Positions 1 to 10,900 of a DNA stretch of 64,000 bases are shown piece after piece. The translations under genes and the position numbers were made by a program. The notes under the pieces are model-generated. The model was given only the letters and a program-made list of their open reading frames with translations, did not search any database and had not been told where the DNA came from. This DNA comes from Eutreptiella sp. 'Long Island Sound 2002' (taxonomy: Eukaryota; Euglenozoa; Euglenophyceae; Eutreptiales; Eutreptiaceae): NCBI GenBank assembly GCA_964036045.1, contig OZ038390.1:40308525-40372524 (forward strand), written 5' to 3'. Within the stretch, counting starts at the first letter, position 1; each line of letters begins with the position of its first letter.

Positions 1-176
1 TCACAGGAGGATTTGGGTTTGGAGATCATCAATAGACACTCACAGGCCTATAGCAATTGGCCTTTTACAATCAAAAAGCTGAAGCTGAAGTTAAATCCAT
101 CCACTGCAGCAACGCATCAAGGTATAGCCGATTTGCGATCTGTTTGAACTGTCCCTTTTCTTCTGTGTTGGCCTTC

Positions 177-848
177 ATGAAACGAGGCATTGGGGCGAGC
201 GGTCAGGAGCGCCACTATTACGACCTCAATGGATACAGTCGTTCAAACGAACTTGAAATGGTGCGTACACAGTACAACTTGGAGCGGCGTCGTTATCCCT
301 CAGTCCTGCTTGCAGAAGATGAACATATAGCACGCCGCGTTTATGAAGCTTTGCTGCGGCGCGTGCAACATGAGAAACCGGTTGTTACTAAATACCCGCG
401 ATTCTTTGAAGGAGTTTGTGCACAAGATCCGCCAGTGGGGTTTGAAGACGACGTGACTGAGGTTCACGCTTTGGAGGCCATTGTTAAACATGTGGGGTTA
501 CCTGAATTTGCAGGTGGTGCAGTACGCGCAGTGCGTCAAGTGGAACAGTTATGTGAAGACGAACGTGACCGCACCAGGGAAGTGGCGAAGCTGCGCCTGA
601 TTTCTTCGTTAGGTACCTCGGCACAGCGCCGTTTTACGTAGGAGCAGCTCCAAACTACCCACAACGTGACGCAACGAGTTCGCGCTGTTTGCTTGTGTCC
701 ACACAGTAGCTTAGTGAATCCGGGGCTGGTGGCTGTTATAGCCTCGGCGGCAGTGACAGCCGGCTGTGGAGGCGTTCAGACAGTGCCAAGGCGCCGAGGA
801 ACACGTGGACGGGGGCGAACATTTAAAACGAAGGTTGGCATCACTTAA
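177..848 (+). pseudogene. Short ORF of E-A, unknown function, one in-frame TAG
   Basis: The first ATG of an open frame is at 177. The frame runs to a TAG at 639-641 and then stays open in the same frame to a TAA at 846-848. The product would be about 220 residues: a charged, probably helical middle (many Glu, Arg and Val, around 240-600) and a basic tail (PRRRGTRGRGR, about 790-825) that could bind nucleic acid. I do not recognise a family. The frame is also open upstream of 177 back to about 57, into the repeat, so the start is uncertain. The TAG may be a decayed Gln codon or a leaky stop. By position it could be a Gag-like protein of E-A. Confidence 0.4.
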
Positions 849-2544
849 TCTTGGGGTGTGTATTGAGTAGCATCCTTTTTTTGCTCCGTTTTCATCACCC
901 TCTTGCTCCGTTGGTGCAGGCAGAGAAGCAGTATGCTCCTGGTTGGCATCATTGAGTAGCAGTGTCGGTTTCGTTGTGTCATCCTTCAGCTACATTCGTG
1001 GTTTCTGTCTTTGGAGGTTTTCTACCTTTTGCAGTTTTTCTCTTTGTTTCAGTGTTCTCAAGTCAGCAGTTCCCCAGTCAGCTGTTCAGGCGAAATGGAG
1101 TACTGGACTGAAGCAGCAGTGCACGCCACACTCGGGTGTGTGCTTGCTTGCTTCGTCCTTGTTTGTTTTCTCTGCCGTCCTTTGTTGTTGCACTCTTTGT
1201 GGCGTTTTTTTTATGTAGCTCTTGTTGCAGCGAGCTGTTTTTTTGTCGCTGCATTGACTGCCTTGTCTTGCTGTGTGTTTAGGAATGCTCAGAATCTGAA
1301 GTGAGTTACAGTGGAGAATGATTTGTTGTTGGAGCAGTAAGACACTCCTTTTTTATGGGCGTGTCTGCTCTGTGCTTTGCGTTCTGTAGTTGTCTGTTCG
1401 TTGTTTTCGTCTCCGTCGTTGTATTTCATTGTCCTCGCTGTTTTCTTCGTGTGAATCTGATTTGTCATCTGAATTTTCGAGTTTGTGCCTGTGCGATGGG
1501 GACCTCTGAGAGGTATACATTTCGTGTGGTGGTATAGCGGAGGCATACGTGCTTGCTTTCGTTTTCGCTCTTTGTCCATTTTTTGCATCTTTTCGAGTTT
1601 TGTGGCTTTCGCTCTTTACAAGCCAGATGAGAAGCAGGACGCTCCTGCAACTCTGCAACGCAACGTGGCCTTCATTTTGATGCCTGCATTCTTTCATTGG
1701 TGTTGTTTTGCCACGTCGACGCAGTGTTCGTTTTTGTTGCTTCATTGTTTGTGTCAATGGGTCCAGCTTTTGTTGTCATGCTGCTGTTTTTGCTTTTGTG
1801 TCCCAGGCAAGTCTGAAGACAGAATTGGGAGAGCTCATGATAAGTGTGGCTAAACAGCTTGGTGCACTGTACATTATTAAGTCGGTTTTCTTTTCAGCAC
1901 TGAGTCAGACTTGAGACGATGTCTTCCAAAGACCACACTTTTGCTCTACCCTGTCGTGTTGCCTGCTTTTGACACAGTGTGTTTGTCTTTCGTGCTGCAA
2001 GCTTGGAGACATTTTGAGTGTTTTTTGGGTATTCGTTATAGGCTTCTTTTTGCTGTTTTACGGAGTTGTATGCAGGCCAGCTGGTGCTTGCAGCCCAGCA
2101 CAGTGGCCCCGAATTTTTTGCATTAATTCATGGCTTTGAGGCCACATGGCAGTCCATCAGGAGATTTTTTGCAATCTGTTTTTGGAGCAAGATATATGTT
2201 TTTTTTACATGTGTCCCGGCACGACCCACTAGGTTGTTGGGTGCACAGTGCCCAGGAGGGACAGCAGCAGGTGGCTGGTTGTAAATTACCTTAGGTAGAC
2301 AGCACAGCGGTGTACCCACAGGACTGGAGTGCTGTGTATGGGTTATCGTTTACCCTGGGAAGAGCATATGAATGCATAAGCACCTGGTGCCATGTCACCG
2401 GTGCTCTGGTAGTGCAGTTTGTTCTGATTTTGTATTGTAAACTTTTTTTTGGATGGTGCTGAATGGCCGTAGCCATTGTTGATGGCCCTGGCACTGCACC
2501 CCTAGGTCATTTTTCGGCCATGTGCACTCCCGTGCAATGGTTCT
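849..2544 (+). other. T/G-rich 3' region of E-A, no gene seen
   Basis: About 1.7 kb strongly biased to T and G on the plus strand, with many TTTT and TGTTG runs. Open frames on either strand here are short and of extreme composition; none looks like a protein. A region of the same bias, relative to element direction, sits in E4 at 19865-22095. Confidence 0.4.
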
Positions 2545-2554
2545 GGGAGGGGAG

Positions 2555-2813
2555 TGCAGGTGTGCAGGTGCCAGTGCGACTAGTCAGCAGGCGCGAGTGC
2601 GATGCGATGTAAATTAGCGCAGATCATGAGAGTAAATAAAGGTCTGAGTGTCTGTTGTATTTTTCGGCATGCTTGTATTGTATAAATATTTCTGTTTGCA
2701 CAGGCATGCTTTTTGATCGTTCATGACTGCAGTGATTTGATTGCTCACAGGAGGATTTGGGTTTGGAGATAATCAATAGACACTCACAGGCCTATAGCAA
2801 TTGGCCTGTTACA
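2555..2813 (+). repeat. Putative 3' LTR of E-A
   Basis: Starts TG after the polypurine run GGGAGGGGAG and ends CA. Its last 69 bases match window bases 1-69 with about three differences. It holds an AATAAA-like site near 2634 and a TATAAATA stretch near 2688. The start is set by the polypurine run only, because the matching part of the 5' LTR is off the window. Confidence 0.4.
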
Positions 2814-3321
2814 GTTCCGAACATTATCAAACTTCACAAGGCTCACAACAAGATGAATTTCAAGTACTTTTGTCACAATCTCCCAAGGTACACGCCATTC
2901 AACAAGGCATTGATGGTTGTGAGGCAATGAGCAAGAACGTTTATACAACGTGCACCCTACAACAAGGAACACTTGCTACGGAGATTGAAAAATTCAAAAA
3001 GGTTGTGAAAAGCCGGGTTGAACATCGATACAAACAAGTGGTTGTTCGGGTTGAGCGATTGGAGAATCATGCTACGAACTCTTCTCAAAGTTATCCACCT
3101 CATGAGTCCCAACGACACTACGACCGAATTCGTTATTTAGAGCAAAATTCGGTTGATTCGGAGAGCCTTAAGGACATTTAGGGGCTCGTGGAACAACGAA
3201 TGGAACAAATGGAACAACATCTTGACATGATGTTGAAGGTTGCGGCTAGTGCAAGCAAGGTAGACGAGAACGTGAGGAATATTTGCGAGTGCTTTTCGAA
3301 CTTTGCTCTGCGTGGTGATAT
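2814..3321 (+). pseudogene. Coiled-coil protein gene, first part (split by E1)
   Basis: An open frame runs from the edge of E-A to a TAG at 3179-3181 and then stays open in the same frame to the E1 target site at 3322. The product is rich in Gln, Glu, Val and Arg with heptad-like spacing (for example VVVRVERLENH and VEQRMEQMEQHL), so a long coiled coil is likely. Reading across the E1 insertion site, the same frame goes on at 14669, which shows one gene interrupted by E1. The start is unknown because E-A abuts it; the first in-frame ATG is near 2928. No family recognised. It could be a host structural protein or the Gag of an older element. Confidence 0.45.
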
Positions 3322-3326
3322 TCAGT

Positions 3327-4112
3327 AGAAAAGTTTGCAGTGGTTTCAGCACTGTGTTTTTGCTTCTCCTGCTGCTTGCTGTAAGTGTAGGGTTTCCTGC
3401 TGCTTGTTTTGGAAGATGAAAACCTTTTGTTTGCAGAAATATAGTCAATCCAGGATAACCCAAGCCGGAAGTATGCAAGGAGAAGAGAATCAGGATCAAA
3501 GCATGAAGGGCTGCAGTGTAAACAGTGAAAGATGATAGGATATTCACAGAAACTGCAACTCAGGTCAAATGGGAATGCATATTCACAAAGATAGCTGAAA
3601 TGTTTTGGAAAAGAGTTGGAAAACTGCCCCATGGTCACTCTCTCTCCATAGTGCCATCTCAGGAGATGTGCACTCTTTGTTTTGGGTCCCATATGTGCTC
3701 AGGTGGCAGGGCATGTGGCGATGAGGTCACTGCCATGTCACATGGGATCTTCCTACTTAGCTAGGCTGACCAGGAATTGAACCCAGGACCTCTCAAAAAG
3801 AGGTGCCCAGCCCCCTAGGGTGCATACCACTAGGATAGCTAAGAATTCATGGAAAAACATAGATAAATTCATAGGCTCTGCCTTGGTTATGTCAGTTCTC
3901 AGTCAACTCAGGAAAAGATGATTTGCCTCACATTGAAAGGGGATTAAGGGGTCCACTCCATATCCTGATTGGGTGTTTGGTTCCATAGGTCAAAATGTGT
4001 TATCACCACTTTTGGTGGGACCAATACTAAGGTAAAAATGCATGGATGCTCAGTGCATCTCTAATACAACCAGAGTATGCCTCAAAGCATTGGAAAAGCA
4101 CTTTTTCTTACT
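3327..4112 (-). repeat. E1 3' LTR
   Basis: 786 bp. On the minus strand it begins AGTAAG directly after the purine run at 4113-4120 and ends TTTTCT at 3327. It lacks the usual TG/CA ends. It matches 13878-14663 with about ten substitutions. Boundaries come from the matching copies and the flanking TCAGT repeats. Confidence 0.9.
3756..3843 (-). other. tRNA-like sequence inside the E1 3' LTR
   Basis: On the minus strand an 8-bp outer stem (CTTAGCTA with TAGCTAAG) encloses an A-box-like stretch with TAGTGG, an anticodon-arm-like hairpin (ACCTC, 7-base loop TTTTTGA, GAGGT) and a T-arm with the B-box-like GGTTCAATTCC. The loop would give a UUU (Lys-type) anticodon. The variable region is only about one base, so it is not a normal functional tRNA gene. 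It may be a captured tRNA or SINE head, or an internal Pol III promoter. A matching copy lies in the other LTR. Confidence 0.5.
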
Positions 4113-6356
4113 CCCCCCTTGTGCTGTGGTGGCCACCACTGTCGCATTTTAGGAAAAAGGGAATTTTTCTTGGCCTTTCCTTGGTTTCCACATCTACTTT
4201 AAAATACCTATAGTTTCCCTCACACAGAAAAATGGGCGCTCACCATGGCTGGCGCTCTTTTGCTGCTCTGTTTGTAACATTTCCTACAGAAGACTCAGCG
4301 CTCATGGCGCAGCCGGGGCTCTTGTGGCTTGGTTGGGTTAGTTTGGGAGCATGCCAAAACATGTGCATGTGCATCCCTCCCTCCAAGACGCAGCGCGACA
4401 CAAACCCAACGCAAGACACAATATACACACTCGCATGGGTTCTCGTAAACCTGCTGGCGACCTGTGACCTGTCTTAGGGCGAAGGGAGTCGTGAAAAAAA
4501 ATAATTTGCCCCTTGGTGGGGTCTTGGGTTCTGCTCAGTCTCTCCAGGCGGCCGTGTTTCGGCCCGAACACGGCCTACTCAGCGAGGCTGCGCGTGGGTA
4601 TCTGCAGAGACAGGAATGGGAGAATTATGGAAACGACGAAGCGACGACACCAAAATCCGTCAAATGACGGCCTAGAATTTTTCTGAAACAACACACCTGA
4701 GCAGAATCCAATTGTGCATCAGAAGCACATTTTTATAAAAATTATAGTCATCTCTAGATTTTTTAAATCCAGAAATTCATACGCATAAAAAGGCGGCGCG
4801 CAGGAGCGGCTCCTAGCGAAGCGCCGGAAAGTGGAGAAATGATGGAATTATAAACGTATGTCTCACGTAGTTGAAAAAATGACGAGACACACATTAATAA
4901 ATAAACATACAGATTCCACCTACACTAATAGAAGTATCAAAAATTCAAGAATTCGAAAATCAAAGAAAAAGACTTCAATGAATCAGGTATAAACTACAGG
5001 TATGCTCGTCTCGCATGCCGCATACACATTGCTCGCCTCGTGTCTCCGTGAACGAGTCTTGTAGCAGCGCTAACAACGATAGGACGCGATAGAGGGATTG
5101 ATTAGAAAGATTGCAGATGATTAGAGGTCAGATCAGGGTGATTAGACATACACACAAGTGCATAGCAACGCTCTTCGCGTGCGCCCCACTTGCTCTCTCT
5201 CTCCAGCGGTAGGTAAGGTGAGTAAGCCCAGCCGGGGCCACCCCCTGGTGGCGTTCGTGATTGTGGTACAGATGGGCAGGTTTGCCCACGCGACTCGTGC
5301 ATGCTCGCACATTCACACACGCATTAAAGGGTAGGCCACGCGAAGTGCGCACGGTAAACCTTGTTTAGGCTACCCAGGGGCTCCTCGGTACGTTCTTTAA
5401 GAGAACCTGAGGAGTCCCTTAACGCTTGCTTGCTTGACAAGGGTAGCTGATTCTTCAGCGTGTTTGCGGAGAGTGTATTTTAGGTCACACTGAGAACCGT
5501 ATAATACGGGGAGTGTGGCTTGGTTCCTCCGCCGCAAACGCCCTTTCATTTGCCTTTGCTTTACAGGTGGGCAGGTAGGGTGATTGGTGCAGCAGCATAC
5601 CATTTTTTTCATGCCCTGCTAAACAAGGGCGCAGATGACACAAACAAGTAACTCTGCTCTGCCTGTGGCAGAGCAGGGAGTCCGACTCCATCGACATCTG
5701 CGCCGTGCACGCAAGAGCACCTCTTCCCTCCAAGCCCTAGCAGGGGAAACGCGTTTTGGCGTCCCCTGTTAGGCCACAGTTGCTTAGCAGCGATGTGTTC
5801 TCTTGTCATTTCACAGGTGGGTCGCTAGGACCCACGACATGTTCTTCAACAACACCAAGCAGAGTGTGCGTGTAGGAGTGGTAGTCCTGAGTGGGGGCTT
5901 GAGCCAGTTGCCCCAGTGCTCGCCCACCAGGATGGTGCCACTGTAGGGTGTGTAGGACCTGTAGTGCGTGTGTCACTGTCCCACCCGTTTCCTGCAATTT
6001 TAGCAGGGTTGGTGGGCTGTGGCAGTGGTTAGCTCAGTGTTTTGGCCACTTAGCAAAACGGCGTTTTCATGCCTTCATAGCTTTTGGCCACCCCTCCCTG
6101 TAGTAGACAGATAGGTAAGGAAAAAAATACCTGGATTAGTACGCTGGGTATTCCCCAAAGGTTTTGCGCCAGCACAGAAATTGGGCGCTTAGGGGAGGGG
6201 AGACCCGGGGCGTACCCCGTGGCATCAATAAGCCAACCCTCCAGGTTTAGCAAGCGTGCAGACTTGGGTATAATTACGACACCACTTCTGCGGCTTGCTC
6301 TCAGGACCTTAGGAATAGCACACTCACACATACGCTTTGGCAGGTAAAGGTAAGGT
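4113..6356 (-). other. E1 3' untranslated region with polypurine tract
   Basis: On the minus strand the LTR-proximal end is AAGGGGGG (plus 4113-4120), the likely plus-strand primer. The other 2.2 kb holds no convincing gene. One 111-codon minus frame at 6050-6385 overlaps the end of integrase but has no recognisable domain. Confidence 0.6.
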
Positions 6357-7967
6357 TCAGTCCCTAGCTTTAGTCTTGGAGGCAACCGTCTCAGCGAGCC
6401 TCAGCAACTCACCAAGGTTGTTCTGGGACAAGTAGTCAACCAGAACTGAGTTTAGGCGTCCCTCAGGTAGAACAAATGCAGAGAAGGGCTCCCAGGTGGC
6501 CTCTTCGACTCCAAACCCTTCCCAGAGGGTGAGGAAGCGCCAACCCTGGCGATAGCGGTGGCGTAGGACAGACTTCACCAGGTAGAAGACCTCCTTAGCC
6601 ATCTCCTCGGCGTTCATGTCGGGGAGTTCACCTTCAACTTCCATAGGGCTGGCAGCCCCTTGTAGGTCCAGAGCGGCGATTTCCTCGTCGTTCAGCTCCC
6701 ACTCCTCCCCACAGAGGTCTTCAGGATCATAGTAGCGCTTCAGGTGTTGAGCAGCGCACACCAGGGTCCCCCCTAGACGGGGAGAACATCGCACGGTGAT
6801 ACGGTGTCCATCTACTGATAGAATCTTGTACGGCCCGAAGTATGGGTCATCGCTGGTAGAGCGTGGCCAGGCGGGTAGTCGACTGTGGTGCACCAGCACC
6901 CAGTCCCCCTCTTGGTAGGTGGCCGGTACTCGGTGCTTGTTCTTGTTGTTCCACTGACGCTCCCTCACTCTCTGGAGCACTGCCTTGGCCTTGTCCACCT
7001 TCGCTTGTTGCTCTTGGACCCATTCACCCACAGAAGAATTGGTGTCCTCTGGATAGGGGGCATGTAGGAGCCATGCCGGGCGCCCTAGGAATAGCTCATG
7101 GGGCGAGTAGCCAGTAGCTGAACTCTCTTGGGAGTTCATCATCAAGGATATGACGGGGAGTAGTCTCATGCAGTCTCTGGTGCGTTCAGTTTTGCACCAT
7201 ATCCTTACGTTCTCCTTGAGGACACGGATCTGTCGCTCACATGGGGGGTTGCTTGTGTGAGAGTAGGGAATCCCCGTAGACACCTGGACATTGAGGGATC
7301 TCAGGACCCTCTTGTACCAGCCAGTATCTGAGCGTACTCGTACGTCCTCATCGGAGTTGATCTCCTTGGGCGCCCCATAGACACAAAACCACTCATCCAG
7401 GAGTATCTTGATAGTCTCCTCCCCGGTAATGTGCTTGGTACATGGAAACACCCTGATAAACCCGGTCAACCCACAGGTTACCACGAGGGCGAAGTCATAG
7501 CCCCCGAACTTCGGCATCTCCGTGTAGTCCACGTATAGAACACTGTTAGCACAGTGACGGATGGGCAGGGTCGAGTAGAGACCTCTGTCCCTGATATCCC
7601 CTGGTTTACAGGACCTGCACGGGCACTTGTCCACGATAGGCTGGAGGGTTTTCCGCAGTTGGTCGTCAGTCCACGTAGTGTGGAACCACTGCTTGAACAA
7701 CCTCAGGGTACGGTCAGCACCCACATGACCGCTGGACTCATGGGTCCACTTCAGCAGCGCTGGGACTCTGTCACTAGGCACCACGATACGGTCCTCGTGC
7801 CAGAGGTAGCTCTTGTCCCTCTTCCACTGGTCTTGGTTGACCAGGAGGGGTTCAAGGCGTTTCTCCAGGCGCTTGTAGATATCCCCAAACTCCTTCAGGT
7901 ACTCCGATTGTTGGAGTCCATCCAGGGGGCGTATCATCGTCATGTTGAGGTCCAAGTGGACGTCCAT
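6357..7967 (-). CDS. E1 integrase with GPY/F-like domain and chromodomain
   Basis: 536 residues. Integrase joins the cDNA ends to target DNA in the nucleus. An N-terminal zinc site is seen at H76, H81, C115 or C117, and C120. The catalytic core has D147 (LYVDYTEM), D206 or D208 (NSDEDV) and E244 (PPCERQ); D208 to E244 gives the typical D-35-E spacing. A GPY/F-like module (FGPYKILSVDG) sits near residue 370, and a chromodomain near 460-520 (a WRFLTLWEGF core, then TWEPFSAF), expected to bind modified histone tails. It overlaps the end of pol by 28 bases in a different frame and begins with ATG at 7967. In E3 RT and integrase share one frame, so the shift here is either an indel or a translational device. 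The stop is TGA. Confidence 0.92.
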   Translation of the reverse strand: MDVHLDLNMTMIRPLDGLQQSEYLKEFGDIYKRLEKRLEPLLVNQDQWKRDKSYLWHEDRIVVPSDRVPALLKWTHESSGHVGADRTLRLFKQWFHTTWTDDQLRKTLQPIVDKCPCRSCKPGDIRDRGLYSTLPIRHCANSVLYVDYTEMPKFGGYDFALVVTCGLTGFIRVFPCTKHITGEETIKILLDEWFCVYGAPKEINSDEDVRVRSDTGWYKRVLRSLNVQVSTGIPYSHTSNPPCERQIRVLKENVRIWCKTERTRDCMRLLPVISLMMNSQESSATGYSPHELFLGRPAWLLHAPYPEDTNSSVGEWVQEQQAKVDKAKAVLQRVRERQWNNKNKHRVPATYQEGDWVLVHHSRLPAWPRSTSDDPYFGPYKILSVDGHRITVRCSPRLGGTLVCAAQHLKRYYDPEDLCGEEWELNDEEIAALDLQGAASPMEVEGELPDMNAEEMAKEVFYLVKSVLRHRYRQGWRFLTLWEGFGVEEATWEPFSAFVLPEGRLNSVLVDYLSQNNLGELLRLAETVASKTKARD

Positions 7968-10900
7968 ATACTGAACGCCTCCTTAGCCAGCGCTTCAGAC
8001 CGGGCACCAATCAGGGCGTCGAAGTTGTTGCGGCTGATGTAGTCGGCACATTCGTTCTTCACTCCCTGGATATGGTGTACCGTCAGCCGTATTTGACTGA
8101 GGTAGGTCCACCAGCGCCGTAGCTTGGCCTTCTCAGGTGGGGGACCCTTCTGGAAACTGCGGACCGGTTCTTGGTCGCACAGCCAGGCCACAGGGTTACT
8201 CCCCAACAGTCGTGCTTGTGAGGATAGCACCAGCATACCCGCGAGCAATTCCTGCTCATAGGTGGAGTAGTTCCCCCTGGCCTGGTTCCACTTCCAGTTC
8301 CAGTGGCCCAGAGGCACTAGGACCCACTTGTCGTCAGGGTAGCTGTGCTTGAGGGTTCCATCTTGGTTGAGACCTTCCGTCCCCCGTTGGGAAATGGCCG
8401 AGTCGAACTCTTCCTTCTCTAGTGCTTGCCATTGGAACAACGTTCCACCACCGCCCACATTGCTGGCGTCGGTCACCAGGATAATCTCCCCTTGTGCTCT
8501 AGGCACGCCCAAGCACTTAGCGTTGGCTACCTTGTCTTTGAGCTGGTCAAACACTTGTTGCTCTTGTGGGCCCCAGCGCCAAGTAGTACTCTTCTTGATC
8601 AAGTCCGTCAGAACGGCGCTGGTGTAGGTGAAGTTCTTGATGTGGCGGCGATAGAAGTTGCACGCCCCAATGAAACTGCATACATCATGAAGTCCTTTCT
8701 TGGGGTCTTCGTGTCGCACCTTGGCATCCATCAGGGGTTTGGCCTTAGAGGCCGCTGGGGTCCACCACCCATAGCCAACGTCAAACCCCAAGGACTGCAT
8801 GGTCTCCTGCATGAACTCACACTTCTCCAGCTTGAGTCGTGTGTGGTTCTCCTGGCAGACCGCAAAGAACTCACCCAAGAGGATTAGGTGGTCCTCCTGG
8901 GTATTGGTCCCGAGGCATACATCGTCGATGTGAGCCTCCATCTGGGCACCACGGGATATGAGCTCCTGCACCTTAGGTCTCCTTCGTAGGATGGACAAGA
9001 TCTTGTTCATCAGCTCTTGGAATAGAGCGGGTGCGTTAGCCACGCCAAACGGCATTACCTTCCACTTGAACACCCTCCCCTGAGGGGTGATGAAGGCCAG
9101 TAGTTCCTGTGCGTTGGGCGTCAGGTCCACTTGCCAGAATCCGCTCCTCTTGTCCATCTTGGTCTTGTAGCGGCAGGAGGCTATCTTCTTTAGGGTAGAC
9201 TCCATATTGGGAATGGACCCTGAGTGGTTCAGCGTCTTCTTGTTCAGCTCTCCGTAGTCCACTACCAGCCGTTTGGCTGTAGACCCAGGTTTAGCCACCA
9301 GGAAACAGGGGCTGCAGTGTAGGGGGTAGTCCCCGTCCTTGTACTCCAGGACTAGGCCAGCGTCGATACATTCTTGTATCTGTCGCTCGATCTCGTCGGC
9401 CTGCTCTTTAGGAGCGGGATAGGGTCTCCTCCGGATCTTGTGACCCACGAACTCGGGTTTCAGCTTGAGGTCCATCTGTACTAGCTTGTCACATGAAGCT
9501 GGGGGGGGTAGTTCTCGGAACACCTCCAGATAGGTCCTTATAAGCTTCTGTACCCGCGGGTCCAATATCTTGATCTTGTCCTCCATGACCTCGTCAGAGT
9601 GTAAGTTGCTTGCCCCCTGAGTAATAGATGTCGGGAGCTGGTCCTCCACCGACTCTTCGCCCGTGGTAGTGTCCTTCAGCCCTTGGTAGGCATATAGAAG
9701 GTCTTGTTCAACCATCTCCGGTGGACGATGGCAACATAGGCACGCTCGAGGGGGTTCACATACACATTCCTCCGAGAGGTCGTCCTCCTCTGGGGTCCTC
9801 ACATGGGCGCCCCACACGCTCTTCGTGAGCTTAAGATCTACCTCCCTTTGCCAGGTGGTGATCTTCTGTTCGAGGTCCTCCTTCAATTGGGATAGGTCTC
9901 CCATACGTCCTTGCTTCAGTGGCCACGAGCTGCAGGTAGGCTTCGCGTAGCATAGCTTTTTTGCCACCAACTTCCTCTTGGAATCCACATACTCCCTGAG
10001 CCTGGATCGAGGGTCCAGCTCCTCGTCCACGGGGTCTTCCACCCTCATGGAGAGTAGGGGTTTCAGTGGGGCGACGTACTCGGCGTTCTCCACTTCCTCC
10101 ACACAGGTCTGCACGAAGAAGGCGTCGTGCTCAGTTTCGTCATCTGAGTGGATAGAGCTAGGTAGCTCAGATAGTCCACACTCAGAGACTCCATCAGGAA
10201 CAGGTACATGACAGGGAGAGTTGGGGGCGTTGGTGTCAGTCACGACGTACTCATCTCCTCCGGGTGTAGTTTCAACAGTATCTTGAGGTCGTAGGCGATC
10301 CTTCAAGTCACCCAAGGCGAGTCCGTCGCTTTCTCGTTGTATAGCCTGGACCAGAGTCGGGTCCAGATCCTCCCAGGGAATGGAGGTAAGACCTCCGTCC
10401 ACCACGCTGAGCATACTCTGCCATCCGGGCTTCCCAATAGGCGTCTTGCGTCCCAGAGGCACGTAGATGGCCTCATCAGGCAAACGAACAGACCTGATAG
10501 TCAGCCTGTCCAGGAGGTTTCGCCAGTACTCGTTGCCCCCATGGGCTCCCCAATCGGGGGAACACAGGACCATACGGGAACGTTCCAAGGCCACCTTGGT
10601 CAGCACCTTCCCCAGTTCACTGAACCTGGGGTTCCCGTAGGCCATCCCGAAAGAGGGCCAGTAAAATTTGTAGCTGCAGTTCTTCCCCTTGCTGCAGTAA
10701 AGGTCCAGTACATGCTGCTTGTCGCTGGCGAACAACTCCACACTCAGGTCTTCTCGCGAGTAACCCAACTCCTTCAGACCTTGGTCTAGGACTTCCCCCA
10801 ATAGTTGATAGTCCTCAGTTTTGGAGGCCGCCATCATGTTCGAGGGCTCCCCCTTCGATAGTCTCAGGTAACTCGAGGTATGTTCCGACTGCTCCAGTGG

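Larger units (their letters stand above)
1..2813 (+). mobile_element. E-A: small non-autonomous LTR element, left end outside window
   Basis: The 69 bases at 1-69 recur almost unchanged at 2745-2813, both ending in TTACA. Before the second copy lies a purine run (2545-2554), followed at 2555 by TG, so a 259-bp 3' LTR at 2555-2813 is a reasonable reading. The 5' LTR would then end at 69, with its start outside the window. Between them lie one short ORF (177-848) and a T/G-rich stretch. No protease, RT or integrase is visible. The layout parallels E4 on the other strand. No tRNA primer site was found after base 69. The LTR reading is an inference; the direct repeat is seen. Confidence 0.45.

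Noticed and set aside
1289-1757. Lys/Arg-rich minus frames in the T/G-rich part of E-A
   Set aside because: Composition-driven shadows of T-rich DNA with no protein-like pattern.
6050-6385. 111-codon minus frame after E1 integrase as an envelope-like third gene
   Set aside because: No signal peptide, membrane or envelope features, and it overlaps the integrase end; probably chance.
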